Shown here one piece after another: positions 62,427 to 64,000 of a stretch of DNA of 64,000 nucleotides (position 1 is its first letter; the number at the start of each line of letters is the position of its first letter). The notes under the pieces are model-generated. The model was given only the letters and a program-made list of their open reading frames with translations, was not told the origin of the DNA and ran no database searches. This DNA comes from Priestia aryabhattai B8W22. Lineage in GTDB: Bacteria > Bacillota > Bacilli > Bacillales > Bacillaceae_H. The position numbers and the translations under genes are program-made. The stretch covers positions 1 to 64,000 of the forward strand of contig NZ_JYOO01000027.1 in NCBI RefSeq assembly GCF_000956595.1, written 5' to 3'.

Positions 62427-64000
62427 CTACTTTTTAAAAGGCAAAAGAATGTCTACGGTAGTTCCTTTTCCAAGTTCACTTACAAAGTTAATTTCTCCTC
62501 TATGTTCTCGAATGATCTTATAGCACACCATCAGTCCAAGCCCCGTTCCTTTCTCTTTGGTACTATAAAAAGGTTTTCCTAAATGCTGCATTCGTTCCTG
62601 CGTGATGCCTGGCCCCTCGTCGCTAAACCGGACAACAAGGTTCTCCTGATTAAATCTTTTTAGTTGAATCGTTACAGTTCCTCCACTCGGCATAGATTCG
62701 ACTGCATTTTTAAATATATTGCTAAACACCTGTTTTAACTGGTTTTCTTCGCATAATACGAGAGGAAGATGAAGATCAATCTCTTTTTTTACGTGAATTT
62801 TCTCTGTAATCCCCTGCACCTCAGCTAGCTTTAACGTATTCTCTAAAATATCTTGGACGTGTTTGTCTTTGTAGGTTTTCGCCTGAGGCTTTGCAAGGCT
62901 CAAGAACTCATCGGCAATCAATTCAATTCTATCTAACTCATGATTTATCATTTCTACATAGTAAGGCTGACCGCTCGTTTCTTTTAATAACTGCATAAAT
63001 CCTTTTACCGCCGTCAGAGGATTTCGAATTTCGTGAGCGATACCCGCTGCTAACTGTCCGACTAAGGAAAGCTGCGCGGATTCACGCAGCAATTTTTCAG
63101 TTTTTTTACGTTCTGTAATATCACGAAACAAAACTTGAATGGCCTGCTTTCCCATATAGGGAATAGGAAAGGCAATGGTTTCGGCATCAATCGTATGACC
63201 GTCTTTATGAATAAATTTTTCTTCCTGTAGGTCTACAGATTTATTTTCTGTTTTCATTCGATAAATTCGCTGTTTTACAACATCATAGTAATCAGGGTGA
63301 ACAAACTGATAAACACAAGCTCCTAATACGTCATGAGGATTCTTGTACCCTAGCGCTTTGGCTCCTGCAGGGTTGATATAATCAATTTTCCCTTCACTAT
63401 GAACGATAATCGCTTCCGGGGATAACTCAATCAAACTTCGGTAGCGCTGTTCGCTTTCTTTTAAAGCCGTCTCATCCTGCTTGCGCGATGTTATATCTCG
63501 ATAGACAAAAGCAATGCATAACGGCCAATCATTCATATTTTCAACGCGGAATAGTGTGACGCTTACATTAATTAAATGACCGTCTTTATGCTGTCTGACC
63601 GTCTCAAATTCCGTTTTCGATTCACCTGATTGAATAGTCTTATGAAGTTCGCACACTGGCTCCTTTAAAAACAAAGGTATAATCGGAAGAGGCTTTTGAT
63701 AAATTTCTTCAAACGTCCAGCCAAATGTATTCTCAAACGCAGGGTTCACTTGAAGCGTTTTACCCTCTAAGTCAACGATAGCAACAGCATCTGCGTTATG
63801 ATAAATAAAAGGCTGAATCTGTTCTTTTTTCTCCTGATAACTAGTTATATTCACGCAATGTCCCATAATTTCAGGCTTTTCTGTGTAAGATAAAGGGGTT
63901 AAGTTTACTACATAGCGTTTATCATTTATTTGAAGCTCGTACATAAGCTTTTTCTTTTTATTTAGCGCTTCGAAAAAATGCTCATACGAGACCCATTCTT
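62427..64000 (-). CDS. PAS-domain sensor histidine kinase, 5' end beyond the window
   Basis: At least 524 residues; the frame stays open past position 64000 (reading EWVSYEHFFEALNKKKKL before the first internal ATG at 63944), so the N terminus is missing. At least two further PAS domains (about 45-160 and 165-290 of the visible part, the second after the ITSRKQDETALKESEQRYR linker) precede HisKA with the phosphorylated His in AAGIAHEIRNPLTAVKGFMQ and a HATPase domain with NAVES, DEGPGI and GTGLGL. The HEIRNPLTAVKGF wording is typical of sporulation kinases KinA-KinE. No response regulator lies beside it. Confidence 0.88.
   Translation of the reverse strand, partial: EWVSYEHFFEALNKKKKLMYELQINDKRYVVNLTPLSYTEKPEIMGHCVNITSYQEKKEQIQPFIYHNADAVAIVDLEGKTLQVNPAFENTFGWTFEEIYQKPLPIIPLFLKEPVCELHKTIQSGESKTEFETVRQHKDGHLINVSVTLFRVENMNDWPLCIAFVYRDITSRKQDETALKESEQRYRSLIELSPEAIIVHSEGKIDYINPAGAKALGYKNPHDVLGACVYQFVHPDYYDVVKQRIYRMKTENKSVDLQEEKFIHKDGHTIDAETIAFPIPYMGKQAIQVLFRDITERKKTEKLLRESAQLSLVGQLAAGIAHEIRNPLTAVKGFMQLLKETSGQPYYVEMINHELDRIELIADEFLSLAKPQAKTYKDKHVQDILENTLKLAEVQGITEKIHVKKEIDLHLPLVLCEENQLKQVFSNIFKNAVESMPSGGTVTIQLKRFNQENLVVRFSDEGPGITQERMQHLGKPFYSTKEKGTGLGLMVCYKIIREHRGEINFVSELGKGTTVDILLPFKK

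Overview
The window reads as a chromosomal segment of a spore-forming, low-GC Bacillaceae species, most like Priestia (Bacillus) megaterium. The evidence is AT-rich intergenic DNA, strong AGGAGG-type ribosome sites, and gene sets that match Bacillus subtilis loci (frlBONMD/frlR, ydgGH, kamA-yodP-yokU with yodRST-like genes, fer, fadE-like genes, zinc-independent rpsN). No rRNA, tRNA, CRISPR array, prophage or intact insertion sequence is visible. Most genes lie on the minus strand.

Layout. 1-5.2 kb: trhO, an alpha/beta hydrolase, a PhnP-like metallo-hydrolase, an SRPBCC/ArsR pair and an RsbR-like STAS protein. 5.4-11.3 kb: a complete fructosamine (Amadori product) uptake and breakdown locus, frlR and frlB-frlO-frlN-frlM-frlD, with palindromic operator candidates and a cre-like site; the transporter ATPase is not encoded here. 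11.4-18.6 kb: a 54-residue zinc-ribbon protein, an MMPL/RND exporter with its MarR regulator and twin operators, an MFS exporter, an amino-acid permease and a small membrane protein. 18.7-24.6 kb: a short threonyl-tRNA synthetase without TGS and editing domains behind two tandem T-box leaders, a sulfatase, a SleB-type hydrolase, and two genes preceded by Zur-box-like sequences (rpsN and a thioredoxin-like [2Fe-2S] protein).

24.7-30.2 kb: a compact five-gene operon coding for an ATP-grasp ligase, a BacA-like prephenate-decarboxylase homologue, an EamA exporter, a protein of unknown function with an HDxxH...EExxxD pattern, and an AvtA-like aminotransferase. It resembles bacilysin-type non-ribosomal dipeptide or amino-acid antibiotic clusters but lacks BacB, BacC and BacG homologues. 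It is the best candidate in the window for an undescribed system.

30.2-35 kb: a GC-rich dispersed repeat, an MFS transporter, an iron alcohol dehydrogenase, a GNAT protein, a SunI/YnzG-like protein and an MBL hydrolase. 35.2-47.9 kb: a lysine permease and a cluster able to encode the whole acetylated beta-lysine route from lysine to succinate: aminomutase, acetyltransferase, aminotransferase, CoA-transferase, thiolase, a putative deacetylase of family M81, GABA aminotransferase and aldehyde dehydrogenase. 47.9-49.2 kb: ferredoxin and a stand-alone pdxS. 49.3-61.9 kb: a long acyl-CoA degradation cluster with a TetR regulator, including a comB-like gene broken by a frameshift at an A6 tract. 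62-64 kb: a DUF1292 protein and a PAS sensor histidine kinase that runs off the window edge.
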